From Deltaproteobacteria bacterium (GTDB taxonomy: Bacteria > Myxococcota_A > UBA9042 > PHBI01), in the NCBI GenBank assembly GCA_011526585.1, contig WYBB01000170.1, positions 20,394 to 84,393 on the forward strand: a stretch of DNA of 64,000 nucleotides. Reading direction: 5' to 3'. The notes beneath the pieces were generated by a model, which saw only the letters and a program-made list of their open reading frames with translations, was not told where the DNA came from and did no database searches. The position numbers and the translations under genes are program-made. Positions 7,208 to 15,139 of this stretch are shown piece after piece; positions within the stretch are counted from its first letter, which is position 1, and each line of letters starts with the position of its first letter.

Positions 7208-8968
7208 TCATCGCGCGTCGTCGTCCGAATCGGATCGCTCCTCCTCGAGGCGCATCTTCTGCGCGGAGCGCCGCGGCTCGTAGCCGTCGCTGAGCTTGAA
7301 CCCGCCCGGCTGGGCGAGCTCGCCACCGGGCCCGAAGGCCTCGATGACCTTCGTGAGCGGGCGCGGGCCGCCGGGCCTGGCGCCGCTCGGCGCCGGGGTC
7401 TCCCGGGCGATGTGCACGGTCTGGGTCGGGAACGCGAACGAGACCTCGAGCGCCTCGGCCAGGCGCACGATCTCGAGGTTCAGGAGGGTGCGCGCGCGCA
7501 GCTCGCCTGCCCAGTCCGGCACGTCGAAGAAGACGTAGAGCATGATCTCGAGGGCGCTGTCGCCGAAGCCCTGGAACTCGACGAAGTAGTAGTCCTTACG
7601 CATCTGCGGCAGCGCGTGCACGATGGCGCGCACCCCCTCGCAGAAGGCCTGCACCTTCTCGGGCGGCGTGTCGTAGGTCAGCCCGAGCGTCGCTTTGTAG
7701 CGCCGGTAGCGGCGCGCGCCCATGTTGTCGATCGCCGTGTTGGTGACGTTGGCGTTGGGGACGGTGACGACCGAGTTGTAGAAGGTGCGGATGCGCGAGG
7801 TGCGGAAGCCGACCTCCTCAACCGTGCCCTCGATGCCCGACATCACGATCCAGTCCCCGATCTGGAAGGGCTTGTCGATGAAGATCATGATCGAGCCGAA
7901 GAAGTTCGCGACCGTGTCCTTGGCGGCCAGGGCGAAGGCGAGGCCGCCGAGGCCGAGTCCGGCGAGCAGCGAGCCGACGTCGACGTCGAGGTTCTGCAGG
8001 ATGAATATCGCGCCGATGACGACGAAGAAGACCTTGAGCGACTTGCGCAACAGAGGCACGAGCTGATCGTCGAGCTTGCTCTCGGTCTTGGCGGCGCGCG
8101 CCTCGAGCACGTCGGAGACGACGTCGACCAGCCGATAGAGGAGCCACACCACGCTGAAGGCGGCGAGCGTGCGCACGGCGAGGAGCACGATGAAGCCGAG
8201 GCCGTCGGGCAGCTGCAGGACGGGCGAGCCGACGGCGATGACGCCGGCGACGACCAGCGTGCCGAGCGGGCTGTCCGCCTTGGCGACGACGCGGTCGAGC
8301 CAGCCGATCTTGATGCGCTTGGTGAGGCGGCGCAGGTAGTGCACGATGAGGTAGATGACGACCTTGCGGATCAAGATGCCGATCAGGATCAGGAGCACGA
8401 GCCCGATGAGCTGCCACGCCTCGACGCCGAAGACGTCGCCGCGCAACCAGTCGGGCATCAGCGCGCGGAGCCCGGTCGGCGGATCGGTGATGCGCTTGGC
8501 GAGCTTGGCGACGAGCTCCTGGCTCGAGCGCGCGACGAGCCAGCGACCGCGGATCTTCTGCACCTCGATGCCGGCGATCTGGTCGGGGTAGAGGGCGAAG
8601 CGGTGCTCGCCGTCCGCGTCCCGATAGTCGGGCTCGTCGGGCACGTCCTCCCAGCGAACCCAGACGTCCGCCTCGTCGAGCAGGGTCTTGAAGGCGGCCG
8701 CCAAGGGTGGCGCCTGCCGCTCGGGATCGGTGAGGCCGGTGCGGTCGAGGCAGGCGGCGGCGCGCGTCCGGTCGAGACGCTCGGGCTGGAGCCAGTAGAG
8801 CACGGTGTAGAACGCCTGGCGCGGCGTCTCGCAGCGCCCCTCGGCGTCCGATGGCGGCGGCTCGAGTTGGGCGCGCGCGCTCCCTGACAGGGCGAGCGAC
8901 GTGAGCACGAGCGCCGCCCATGGACCGGCGATGCGCGCGAGCAGCGACGATGACCGGGCATTCGGCAT
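7208..8968 (-). CDS. MscS-family mechanosensitive ion channel
   Basis: 586 aa. The ATG at 8966-8968 follows a strong AGGAGG ribosome-binding site and begins a signal peptide ending in SARA-Q (about residue 34). A soluble periplasmic domain of about 150 aa follows, then several membrane segments (about 190-210, 235-255, 265-285, 320-340). The conserved MscS pore helix has the Gly/Ala-rich stretch SLLAGLGLGGLAFALAAKD, followed by NFFGSIMIFIDKPFQIGDWI and the beta-domain motif GTVEEVGFRTSRIRTFYNS. It is an inner-membrane channel released by membrane tension on osmotic downshock. The N-terminal soluble domain has no recognised family and may regulate gating. The C-terminal tail is charged and ends in an acidic cluster (SDSDDDAR). 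Confidence 0.93.
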   Translation of the reverse strand: MPNARSSSLLARIAGPWAALVLTSLALSGSARAQLEPPPSDAEGRCETPRQAFYTVLYWLQPERLDRTRAAACLDRTGLTDPERQAPPLAAAFKTLLDEADVWVRWEDVPDEPDYRDADGEHRFALYPDQIAGIEVQKIRGRWLVARSSQELVAKLAKRITDPPTGLRALMPDWLRGDVFGVEAWQLIGLVLLILIGILIRKVVIYLIVHYLRRLTKRIKIGWLDRVVAKADSPLGTLVVAGVIAVGSPVLQLPDGLGFIVLLAVRTLAAFSVVWLLYRLVDVVSDVLEARAAKTESKLDDQLVPLLRKSLKVFFVVIGAIFILQNLDVDVGSLLAGLGLGGLAFALAAKDTVANFFGSIMIFIDKPFQIGDWIVMSGIEGTVEEVGFRTSRIRTFYNSVVTVPNANVTNTAIDNMGARRYRRYKATLGLTYDTPPEKVQAFCEGVRAIVHALPQMRKDYYFVEFQGFGDSALEIMLYVFFDVPDWAGELRARTLLNLEIVRLAEALEVSFAFPTQTVHIARETPAPSGARPGGPRPLTKVIEAFGPGGELAQPGGFKLSDGYEPRRSAQKMRLEEERSDSDDDAR

Positions 8969-9027
8969 GAGGTTCCTCCTCTCTGCGGGCTGGGGACGAA
9001 GACGACGGCGTTCTTCGCGACCACCCA

Positions 9028-9042
9028 CCGCTCGAGGAGCGG
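9028..9042 (-). terminator. Possible terminator hairpin after the metallopeptidase gene
   Basis: Stem CCGCTC/GAGCGG with a 3-base loop, in the 159 bp between the zincin gene (stop at 9128) and the mscS-like gene. A smaller palindrome CAGCGCGCTG (9112-9121) lies right after the stop and is followed on the minus strand by GTTTTGGG. Both are weak as intrinsic terminators. Confidence 0.3.
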
Positions 9043-9127
9043 GAGCCGAGGGCCGGCTCGCCATCCGTCGCGGGGGTCGCGTCGACGCGAGGCAGCACCC
9101 TAACCCAAAACCAGCGCGCTGACGAGT

Positions 9128-9985
9128 TCAGCTCAGGCCGCGGATCTCGAGCGCCTCTTCATCGAGGCCCAGGTAGTGGCCGATCTCGTGCAGGACGGTG
9201 ATCTCGACCTGCTCGATCGCCTCGGCCTCGCTGCGGCAGGTGCGGTCGATGTTCCAGCGGAAGAGGTAGATGCGCGCCGGCCCCTCGATGACGGCGCTGG
9301 TGCTGTGCTCGTCGGGCAGCGGCGGACCGTCGAAGAGGCCGAGGATGCGCGGGTCGGCCACGTCGTCGTCGACGATCCAGCGCTCGGGGTAGTCCTCGAC
9401 GAGGATCGCCACGTTGTCGAGCGCGCGCCGCGCCATCTCGGGCAGCTTCTCGATCGTGTGCTCGACCGTCTTGATGAAGAGCTCCTCGGGCAGGAAGAGC
9501 TGACGCTCGGGGGCCTGCTCGTGCTCGAGCTCCCAGACGCGGCGCCAGGCCTTCTTGCGCAGGGCGTCCTTGCCGAGACGCTCGGCGACGAGCCCGAGCT
9601 CGAACCACAGATCGGGATCGTCGGGCTGGCTCTCCACGCCGGCCTTCAGCACGTCGTAGGCGTCGTGGGCGCGCCCGAGATCGCTCAGGATCTGCGAGAG
9701 CTCGAGCACGCCGTCGGGATCCTCCGGGTAGAGCTTGGTGATGGCGCGCGCGGTCTCGACCGCGTCCTCGTGCCGCTCCTCGAGCCAGGCGAGGCGCCAC
9801 CCCAGGGCGAGGTATTCGAGCGAGCCCATGCCGCCCTCGGGCAGGAGCGCGATCGCCGTGCGGTTCTGCTTGAGGCGCTCGAGGTCGCGCTCCTCGAAGG
9901 CGCGCAGCCCGAGGTCGAAATGCACGTCGAGCGCGTGCGAGCGCGCGAGCCGGCGCCACAGCTGGAACGAACGATGGAGATACAT
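9128..9985 (-). CDS. Zincin-like metallopeptidase with TPR-like N-terminus
   Basis: 285 aa. The C-terminal third is a compact zincin-type domain of the COG3824/DUF1025 group. The zinc motif is HEIGHYLGLDEE: His266, catalytic Glu267, His270, and an acidic third ligand at 275-276. It is preceded by the strands IYLFRWNID and QVEITVLHE. The N-terminal 150 residues are helical with TPR-like repeats (for example LWFELGLVAERLGKDALRKKA). No signal peptide or membrane segment is seen, so it is cytosolic. It starts 5 bp after the stop of the upstream lipoprotein gene, and that gene's last codons supply the GAGGG ribosome-binding site, so the pair is coupled. The fusion of TPR-like helices to the minimal zincin could recruit a substrate; no substrate is known. 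Confidence 0.85.
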   Translation of the reverse strand: MYLHRSFQLWRRLARSHALDVHFDLGLRAFEERDLERLKQNRTAIALLPEGGMGSLEYLALGWRLAWLEERHEDAVETARAITKLYPEDPDGVLELSQILSDLGRAHDAYDVLKAGVESQPDDPDLWFELGLVAERLGKDALRKKAWRRVWELEHEQAPERQLFLPEELFIKTVEHTIEKLPEMARRALDNVAILVEDYPERWIVDDDVADPRILGLFDGPPLPDEHSTSAVIEGPARIYLFRWNIDRTCRSEAEAIEQVEITVLHEIGHYLGLDEEALEIRGLS

Positions 9986-9990
9986 CGGCG

Positions 9991-10635
9991 CTATCCCTCG
10001 TCGCCCTCGGGCTCGACCTCGGTGTAGACGTCCGGCTTCTCGTCGCCGTCCTTGTCGACGCCGATGCGGATGAGCTTGCCGTTGTCGTAGAACTCGACGG
10101 TGTCGATCTTGCCGTCGGCGTTGGTGTCGCGCTCCTTGCGGGCGAGCTTGTTGGCCGTGTAGTACTTGACGATCGACGGCTTGCCCTCGAAGTTGAGCGC
10201 CATGTCGCGGCGATAGAGCGTGCCGTCGCTGTAGTAGTCGATCGCGTCGAACTGGCCGTCGAAGTCGAGGTCCATCTCCTCGCGCACGACGGTGCCGAGC
10301 TCGTTGAAGTGACGGCGAACGTCGACGTTGCCGTCGAAGTCGAGGTCGAGGTCCTGGCGCCCGAGGAGCTGGGTGCGCTTCTCGGGGTCGTCCTTGGGGC
10401 CGCGCAGGACGTAGGTCTTGAAGAGGTCGGGGTTGCCGTCGCCGTTGAGATCGTAGCGCTCGACGCTGGTCTCGCCGACGATCTCCATGCCGAGGAGCTG
10501 CGCCTCGGGCTTGGCAGGTTCCTTGGCCTTGTCGCTGGAACCGCAGGCGCCGAGCGCGACGGCGAGCACGACGACGCCGCGGATGCGCGCGCGGCCCGAG
10601 GGCGTGGTCGGGGGCCTGGTCGGGGGCTGATTCAT
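9991..10635 (-). CDS. Lipoprotein with six Asp-rich (DxDxDG) repeats
   Basis: 214 aa. Signal peptide with lipobox LGAC (Cys31), so an exported lipoprotein. The mature protein is almost entirely six repeats of about 23-30 residues, each built on a D-x-[ND]-x-[DE]-G-x-x-D core followed by aromatic strands: LNGDGNPDLFKTY, LDFDGNVDVRRHF, LDFDGQFDAIDYY, LNFEGKPSIVKYY, TNADGKIDTVEFY, KDGDEKPDVYTEV. This resembles the Ca-binding loops of EF-hand-like/FG-GAP/thrombospondin-3 repeats, so calcium binding is likely. The fourth copy has lost its acidic residues. The zincin gene begins 5 bp downstream. I do not recognise a named family. Confidence 0.8.
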   Translation of the reverse strand: MNQPPTRPPTTPSGRARIRGVVVLAVALGACGSSDKAKEPAKPEAQLLGMEIVGETSVERYDLNGDGNPDLFKTYVLRGPKDDPEKRTQLLGRQDLDLDFDGNVDVRRHFNELGTVVREEMDLDFDGQFDAIDYYSDGTLYRRDMALNFEGKPSIVKYYTANKLARKERDTNADGKIDTVEFYDNGKLIRIGVDKDGDEKPDVYTEVEPEGDEG

Positions 10636-10721
10636 CGGGCTGACCTCGTCGAGCCGCGCCGCTTCGACGCGAAGCGCGCGACGCGAGAGGATCGGCCCTT
10701 CGGCGCGCCGGGTCAAGCACC

Positions 10722-11615
10722 TCACGCCGCGCCCCCGGCCCCGCCCTTGCGCCCCGGCGTGAGCGGGCCGAACATCGGCGCCGTCACGCCCATCGCCTGC
10801 AGCGCGACGAAGGCGATGCGCGCCGCCAGATCGCCGTCGGGCAGGATCGCGTCGGCGAGGTAGCGCAGCTGGATGTGGTCCTTGACCAGCTTGGGGAACG
10901 CGGTCTGGCAGGCGCTGGCGATGGGCCCGGTCTGCAGCTCGGAGACCGCCATCAGGAGCGGCATCACGTGCACGCGCTTGACGCCGGCCTGCTGGGCGGC
11001 GTGCAGGATCGCCTTGTAGGTCGGCTCGGGCGAGAGCTGGGCGACGTGGCCGCAGTAGGCGTGGGAGACCCCGGCGTAGCCGTCGCGCAGGAGGCGCAGG
11101 CGGATCTCGTGCATGAGCGCCTCCCACTCCTCGAAGAAGATCGTCGAGCCGTAGCCGACCAGCACGACAGCCTCGCGCGACGGGTCGCGCACCTCGAGCG
11201 CCATCCTGCGCACGACGTTCTTGTGCAGGATCTCGGCGACGTCGCCGAGCGGCACGAGGCGGATCGGCAGCCCGGGCGGCAGGACGCGGTGGCCTTCGGC
11301 GATGGCGCGGCGACGGATGTGCGTCGGCACCGGCAAGCCGAGGATCGCCGGCACGTCTTCGGACTGGTGGCGCGCGGCGGTGAGGAAGAGCGGTACGACG
11401 ATCGCCTCGGCGGCGCCGGACTCGAGCGGCGTCATCACCGCGTCGGCCAGCGGCGGCTGCGACTCCTCGAGGAAACCGGCGCCGACCGTCGAGAAGACCG
11501 CGGACACGCCCGGGCTCTCCTCGACGTGGCGCACCAGCTCGGCGATGGCGTCGGCCCAGCCGCTCGCCTTGGAGCCATGGGCGGCGATGATGAGGGCAGG
11601 CGGCAGGGGTTCCAT
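10722..11615 (-). CDS. Sirohydrochlorin chelatase-like protein (CbiX/SirB family)
   Basis: 297 aa, with two tandem CbiX-like halves. The first half has the metal/tetrapyrrole motifs AAHGSK (His near residue 13) and PLFLTAARHQSEDVP (second catalytic His). The second half starts at LVGYGSTIFFEEW and has PLLMAVSELQTG. Such class II chelatases insert Co2+, Ni2+ or Fe2+ into sirohydrochlorin. The second half has Tyr-Gly-Ser in place of His-Gly-Ser and may be structural only. ATG at 11613-11615. It is divergent from tryptophanase with only 51 bp between the starts. No other cobalamin or siroheme gene is in the window, so the metal and end product are uncertain. Confidence 0.85.
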   Translation of the reverse strand: MEPLPPALIIAAHGSKASGWADAIAELVRHVEESPGVSAVFSTVGAGFLEESQPPLADAVMTPLESGAAEAIVVPLFLTAARHQSEDVPAILGLPVPTHIRRRAIAEGHRVLPPGLPIRLVPLGDVAEILHKNVVRRMALEVRDPSREAVVLVGYGSTIFFEEWEALMHEIRLRLLRDGYAGVSHAYCGHVAQLSPEPTYKAILHAAQQAGVKRVHVMPLLMAVSELQTGPIASACQTAFPKLVKDHIQLRYLADAILPDGDLAARIAFVALQAMGVTAPMFGPLTPGRKGGAGGAA

Positions 11616-11666
11616 CGAGGCGCGAGTTTGACACGGCTCGGGGAAATTGGCGAAGGATGCGGCGTG

Positions 11667-13010
11667 ATGAAGACCATCATCGAGCCGTTCCGCATCAAGG
11701 TCGTCGAGCCGGTGCGCCAGACCACGCAGGAAGAGCGCGAGGCGGCGCTACGGCGCGCGAGCTTCAACCTCTTCCAGCTCGCGGCCGAGGATGTGCTCAT
11801 CGATCTGTTGACCGACTCCGGCACCGGCGCGATGAGCCAGGAGCAGTGGGCCGGCGTCATGCGCGGCGACGAGAGCTACGCCGGCAGCCGCTCGTTTCAG
11901 CGTTTCCAGGCCAAGGTGCAGGAGATCTTCGGCTACGAGCACGTGATCCCGACCCACCAGGGGCGCGCCGCCGAGCGCATCCTCTTCTCGATCGTCGGCG
12001 GGGCGGGCAAGATCATCCCCAACAACACCCACTTCGACACGACGCGCGCCAACATCGAGTACGGCGGCGGCACGGCGCGCGACCTCGTGCGCGCCGAGGC
12101 GCGAGACCCCACGCTGGAGCTGCCGTTCAAGGGTGACGTCGATCTGGCGCGCCTGGCGGAGCTGGTCGAGGCCGATCCGCGGCGGGTGCCGATCGGCATG
12201 GTGACGATCACCAACAACGCCGGGGGCGGCCAGCCGGTCTCCTTCGACAACGTCCGCGGCGTGCGCGCGATCCTCGAGGCGCACGCGATCCCGCTCTACT
12301 TCGACGCCTGCCGCTTCGCCGAGAACTGCTGGTTCATCAAGACGCGCGAGCCCGGGTTTGCCGAGCGCTCGGTCCGCGAGATCGCGCGCGCGCTCTTCGC
12401 GCTGGGCGACGGCTGCACCATGAGCGCCAAGAAGGACGGCCTGGCCAATATCGGCGGCTTCCTGGCGACCAACGACGCGCGGCTGGCCGCCGAGGCGCGC
12501 AACATCCTCATCCTGACCGAGGGCTTCCCGACCTACGGCGGCCTCGCCGGGCGCGATCTGGAGGCGATCGCCCAGGGCCTCGACGAGGTGCTCGACGAGG
12601 ACTACCTGCGCTACCGCGCGGTCTCGACCGCCTACCTCTGCGACCACCTGCACGCCGAGGGCGTGCCGGTCCTGCGCCCGGCGGGCGGGCACGCGGTCTA
12701 CCTCGACGCGGCGCGCTTCCTGCCGCACGTGCCGAAGGCGCAGTTCCCGGGGCAGGCGCTGGCGTGCGCGCTCTATCGGCACGCCGGGATCCGCGCCTGC
12801 GAGATCGGCGGCGTGATGTTCGGCGAGCACGCGCAGCTCGAGCTGGTGCGCCTGGCGATCCCGCGCCGCGTCTACACCCAGAGCCACATCGACTACGTCG
12901 TCGAGGCGATCCTCGAGGTCTTCGCCGCGCGCGAGCGGATCGGCGGCCTGCGCATCGTCGAGGAGCCGCCGCGCTTGCGGCATTTCACCTGCAAGTTCGA
13001 AGAGTTGTGA
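11667..13010 (+). CDS. tnaA: Tryptophanase
   Basis: 447 aa PLP enzyme of the tryptophanase / tyrosine phenol-lyase family. The PLP Lys is in MSAKKDGLANIGG (Lys256 by alignment). Specificity residues separate the two family members: after the conserved Arg, this protein has EIG, as tryptophanase does (Ile, where tyrosine phenol-lyase has Arg). Near the C-terminus it has LRHFTCKF, as tryptophanase does (His, where tyrosine phenol-lyase has Phe). It should cleave L-tryptophan to indole, pyruvate and ammonia. ATG at 11667 with AAGGA upstream; a GTG one codon earlier is possible. No TnaC-like leader or tnaB permease is nearby, so regulation differs from E. coli. Confidence 0.92.
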   Translation: MKTIIEPFRIKVVEPVRQTTQEEREAALRRASFNLFQLAAEDVLIDLLTDSGTGAMSQEQWAGVMRGDESYAGSRSFQRFQAKVQEIFGYEHVIPTHQGRAAERILFSIVGGAGKIIPNNTHFDTTRANIEYGGGTARDLVRAEARDPTLELPFKGDVDLARLAELVEADPRRVPIGMVTITNNAGGGQPVSFDNVRGVRAILEAHAIPLYFDACRFAENCWFIKTREPGFAERSVREIARALFALGDGCTMSAKKDGLANIGGFLATNDARLAAEARNILILTEGFPTYGGLAGRDLEAIAQGLDEVLDEDYLRYRAVSTAYLCDHLHAEGVPVLRPAGGHAVYLDAARFLPHVPKAQFPGQALACALYRHAGIRACEIGGVMFGEHAQLELVRLAIPRRVYTQSHIDYVVEAILEVFAARERIGGLRIVEEPPRLRHFTCKFEEL

Positions 13011-13022
13011 GCGCGCGCCGGC

Positions 13023-14234
13023 TCACAGGTACCAGGTGACCTGGAGCAGGCCGACCGCCAGGCCGAGCACGGCGCCGGCGAGGATGAGCTTCCACTCGTC
13101 CTGCTTGAAGGCGGGGCGCAGCACGTTCTCGAACGACTCCGGCTCCATCACCGCCATGCGCTCGGCCAGCATCTGGCGGATGTTCTCCGACTTGTCGACG
13201 AACTGCTGCACGAGGCTTCCCGGTCGGAACATCTCCGCCTCGACGTCGCGCAGGAGATCGGCGCGCAGCTGGGTGACCAGCTCGGGCTTCATCGCCATCG
13301 CCGCCATCGGGTGCTTCTGGTAGCGGGCGATGAGCTCGTCGGCCTTGGCGCCGACGATCGCGAGCAGCTTCTGGCGCGACTCGCCGCCGGAGATCTCGCG
13401 GAAGAGGTTCTGGTTGTTGAAGACGCGCTGCGAGACGACGTCGGCGAACTCCTTGGCGATCTCCTTCTGGCGCCGGTGGAAGAGCCCCTGGTAGGGGATG
13501 CCGAGGAACTTCTTCGGCGTCTTCGGCTCGAAGATCAGGTAGAGCGCGAGCCAGTTCGTCGCGTAGCCGACGCAGAAGCCGAAGGCCGGCAGGGACCAGC
13601 TCGCCGGGATGAAGAGCCAGAGCACGAGCTGCGGCACGCCGAAGACCAGGCCGAACCAGAAGCCGGAGTACTCGATGAACTTGAACTCCTTCTTGCCGAC
13701 GCGCAGGAAGGTCTCGTTCATGAGGGCCTTGTCGCGCTTGACCGCATCGGTGACGATGCGCTTGACGTCGATGAGGTTCTCGATGTCGGCGGCGGCGGCC
13801 TTGAAGACCTCGATCGACATCTGGCGCACCTCGCCCTCGGCGACCTGGAAGACCTGCTCCTTGATCTGGGGCGAGAGGGCGGCCCACATCTGCGGCAGCT
13901 CCGCCTTGGCCTTTTCCTCGAGGGTCTGGCGCACGAGCTTGTTGAGCTTTTCGCTCTCGCTCTCGACCAGCGCGCGCGCGTCGAAGTCCTCGAAGAGCTG
14001 TGGCACCTTGAGCACCTGGCTCGTCACGAGCTCGAGCCCGGTGCGCGCGAGGCGCACCGCGTTGGCCGGCACGATCCCCTGCCAGCCGAGGAACGGTTTG
14101 ATGCCCACGAAGTCGAGCGGATGGAACATCATCTTGATGGCCACCCAGTTCGTGAACCAGCCGATCAACGCCGCGACGAGCGGGATCGTGAGCTGCAGGT
14201 AGTCGCGTTCGAGGTTCTCGATGAATGATGACAC
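13023..14234 (-). CDS. DUF445 family membrane protein
   Basis: 403 aa, GTG start. It shows an internal duplication: ALIGWFTNWVAIKMMFHPLDFVG...GIVP near the N-terminus and VGYATNWLALYLIFEPKTPKKF...QGLFHRRQ in the middle, each a membrane segment followed by a conserved loop. A further hydrophobic segment closes the C-terminus (ILAGAVLGLAVGLLQVTWYL). Between them lie long amphipathic helices rich in Lys/Glu. This layout is that of DUF445 (YheB-like), an inner-membrane family of unknown biochemical role. It ends 12 bp from the tryptophanase stop (convergent). Family assignment is firm; function is not known. Confidence 0.88.
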   Translation of the reverse strand: MSSFIENLERDYLQLTIPLVAALIGWFTNWVAIKMMFHPLDFVGIKPFLGWQGIVPANAVRLARTGLELVTSQVLKVPQLFEDFDARALVESESEKLNKLVRQTLEEKAKAELPQMWAALSPQIKEQVFQVAEGEVRQMSIEVFKAAAADIENLIDVKRIVTDAVKRDKALMNETFLRVGKKEFKFIEYSGFWFGLVFGVPQLVLWLFIPASWSLPAFGFCVGYATNWLALYLIFEPKTPKKFLGIPYQGLFHRRQKEIAKEFADVVSQRVFNNQNLFREISGGESRQKLLAIVGAKADELIARYQKHPMAAMAMKPELVTQLRADLLRDVEAEMFRPGSLVQQFVDKSENIRQMLAERMAVMEPESFENVLRPAFKQDEWKLILAGAVLGLAVGLLQVTWYL

Positions 14235-14323
14235 GGGTGTCTCGTTGTGCGCGCGCCGCGTGAGCCGCCCGATGGCGCGAGTGGGCCGCCGCTCGGCCCC
14301 GCCGAACGACCGGAAGAGCTCGC

Positions 14324-15079
14324 ATGAAACTTGATATCGCCCGTTCTGGCAATGCCACCCGCCAGCGCCTCGGCCTCATCGCCGCCCTGGCGGCTCTTTC
14401 GCTCTTCGGCTTCTTCCTCGCCGACCCCATCGCCCAGGATCAGGCTTATCACCGCTTCGCAGACCAGCGCGCCTGGCTCGGGATCCCGAACTTCATGAAC
14501 GTCGTGTCGAACCTGCCGTTCGCCATCGTCGGCGCGTGGGGGCTCGCTCGTCTGCGGCGCTTCGACACCCCGGCGCCCGCGGCGTGGGGCGTCTTCTTCG
14601 GCGGCGTGCTGCTCGTCGCCTTCGGCTCGGCGTATTACCACTGGCGTCCCGACGACGCCTCGCTCGTCTGGGACCGCCTGCCGATGACGCTCGGCTTCAT
14701 CGGTCTCACCGTGGCGCTCGTCACCGAGCAGACCGAGGTCACGGCGCGCTGGCTCCTGCCGCTCGGCCTCGTCATCGGCCTCGGCAGCGTCCTTCTCTGG
14801 GTCGCGACCGGTGATCTCCGCCTCTACTATGGCGTTCAGCTCATGCCGATGGTCGTCACGATCTGCGTGCTCCTGCTCTTCAGGTCGCGCTGGTCGCACG
14901 GCTGGCATCTCGCCGTCGCGGTCGCGCTCTACGCCGGCGCCAAGGTCACGGAGCACTACGACCTCGCCATCGCGCACGCGACCGATGGTGGCCTCTCGGG
15001 CCACCCGGTCAAGCACGTGCTCGCCGCCGGCGCGACCTTCTGGGTGCTCGACATGCTGCGCGTACGGCAGCGACGCTGA
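14324..15079 (+). CDS. Ceramidase-like integral membrane hydrolase (CREST superfamily)
   Basis: 251 aa with about seven membrane segments. Conserved positions match the alkaline ceramidase / CREST superfamily of metal-dependent membrane hydrolases: Ser and His in GSAYYHWRPDD, Asp in WDRLPM, and the paired His in GHPVKHVLAA. The family members known are alkaline ceramidases, PAQR receptors and Per1/PGAP3. A bacterial member is expected to hydrolyse an amide or ester bond in a membrane lipid. Sphingolipids are known in some myxobacteria, so ceramide is possible but unproven. ATG with GGAAGAG upstream. Followed by a strong hairpin (15097-15123) facing the convergent TPR gene. Confidence 0.8.
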   Translation: MKLDIARSGNATRQRLGLIAALAALSLFGFFLADPIAQDQAYHRFADQRAWLGIPNFMNVVSNLPFAIVGAWGLARLRRFDTPAPAAWGVFFGGVLLVAFGSAYYHWRPDDASLVWDRLPMTLGFIGLTVALVTEQTEVTARWLLPLGLVIGLGSVLLWVATGDLRLYYGVQLMPMVVTICVLLLFRSRWSHGWHLAVAVALYAGAKVTEHYDLAIAHATDGGLSGHPVKHVLAAGATFWVLDMLRVRQRR

Positions 15080-15080
15080 G

Positions 15081-15123
15081 GGCCCGCGGGCCATGAGGGC
15101 GGGCGCCTTGGTTGCGCCCGCCC
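15081..15123. terminator. Bidirectional terminator hairpin between convergent genes
   Basis: GGGCGGGCGC, loop CTTGGTT, GCGCCCGCCC: a perfect 10-bp GC stem at 15097-15123. A 12-bp palindrome (GGCCCGCGGGCC, 15081-15092) sits just after the upstream stop. It lies exactly in the 60 bp between convergent stops at 15079 and 15140. It lacks a T-tract, as is common in very GC-rich genomes. Confidence 0.65.
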
Positions 15124-15139
15124 CCAGGTCGATCGACGA

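Noticed and set aside
11628..11633. TTGACA as a -35 for tryptophanase
   Set aside because: No -10 at 16-18 bp, and the resulting start would fall on or after the ribosome-binding site.
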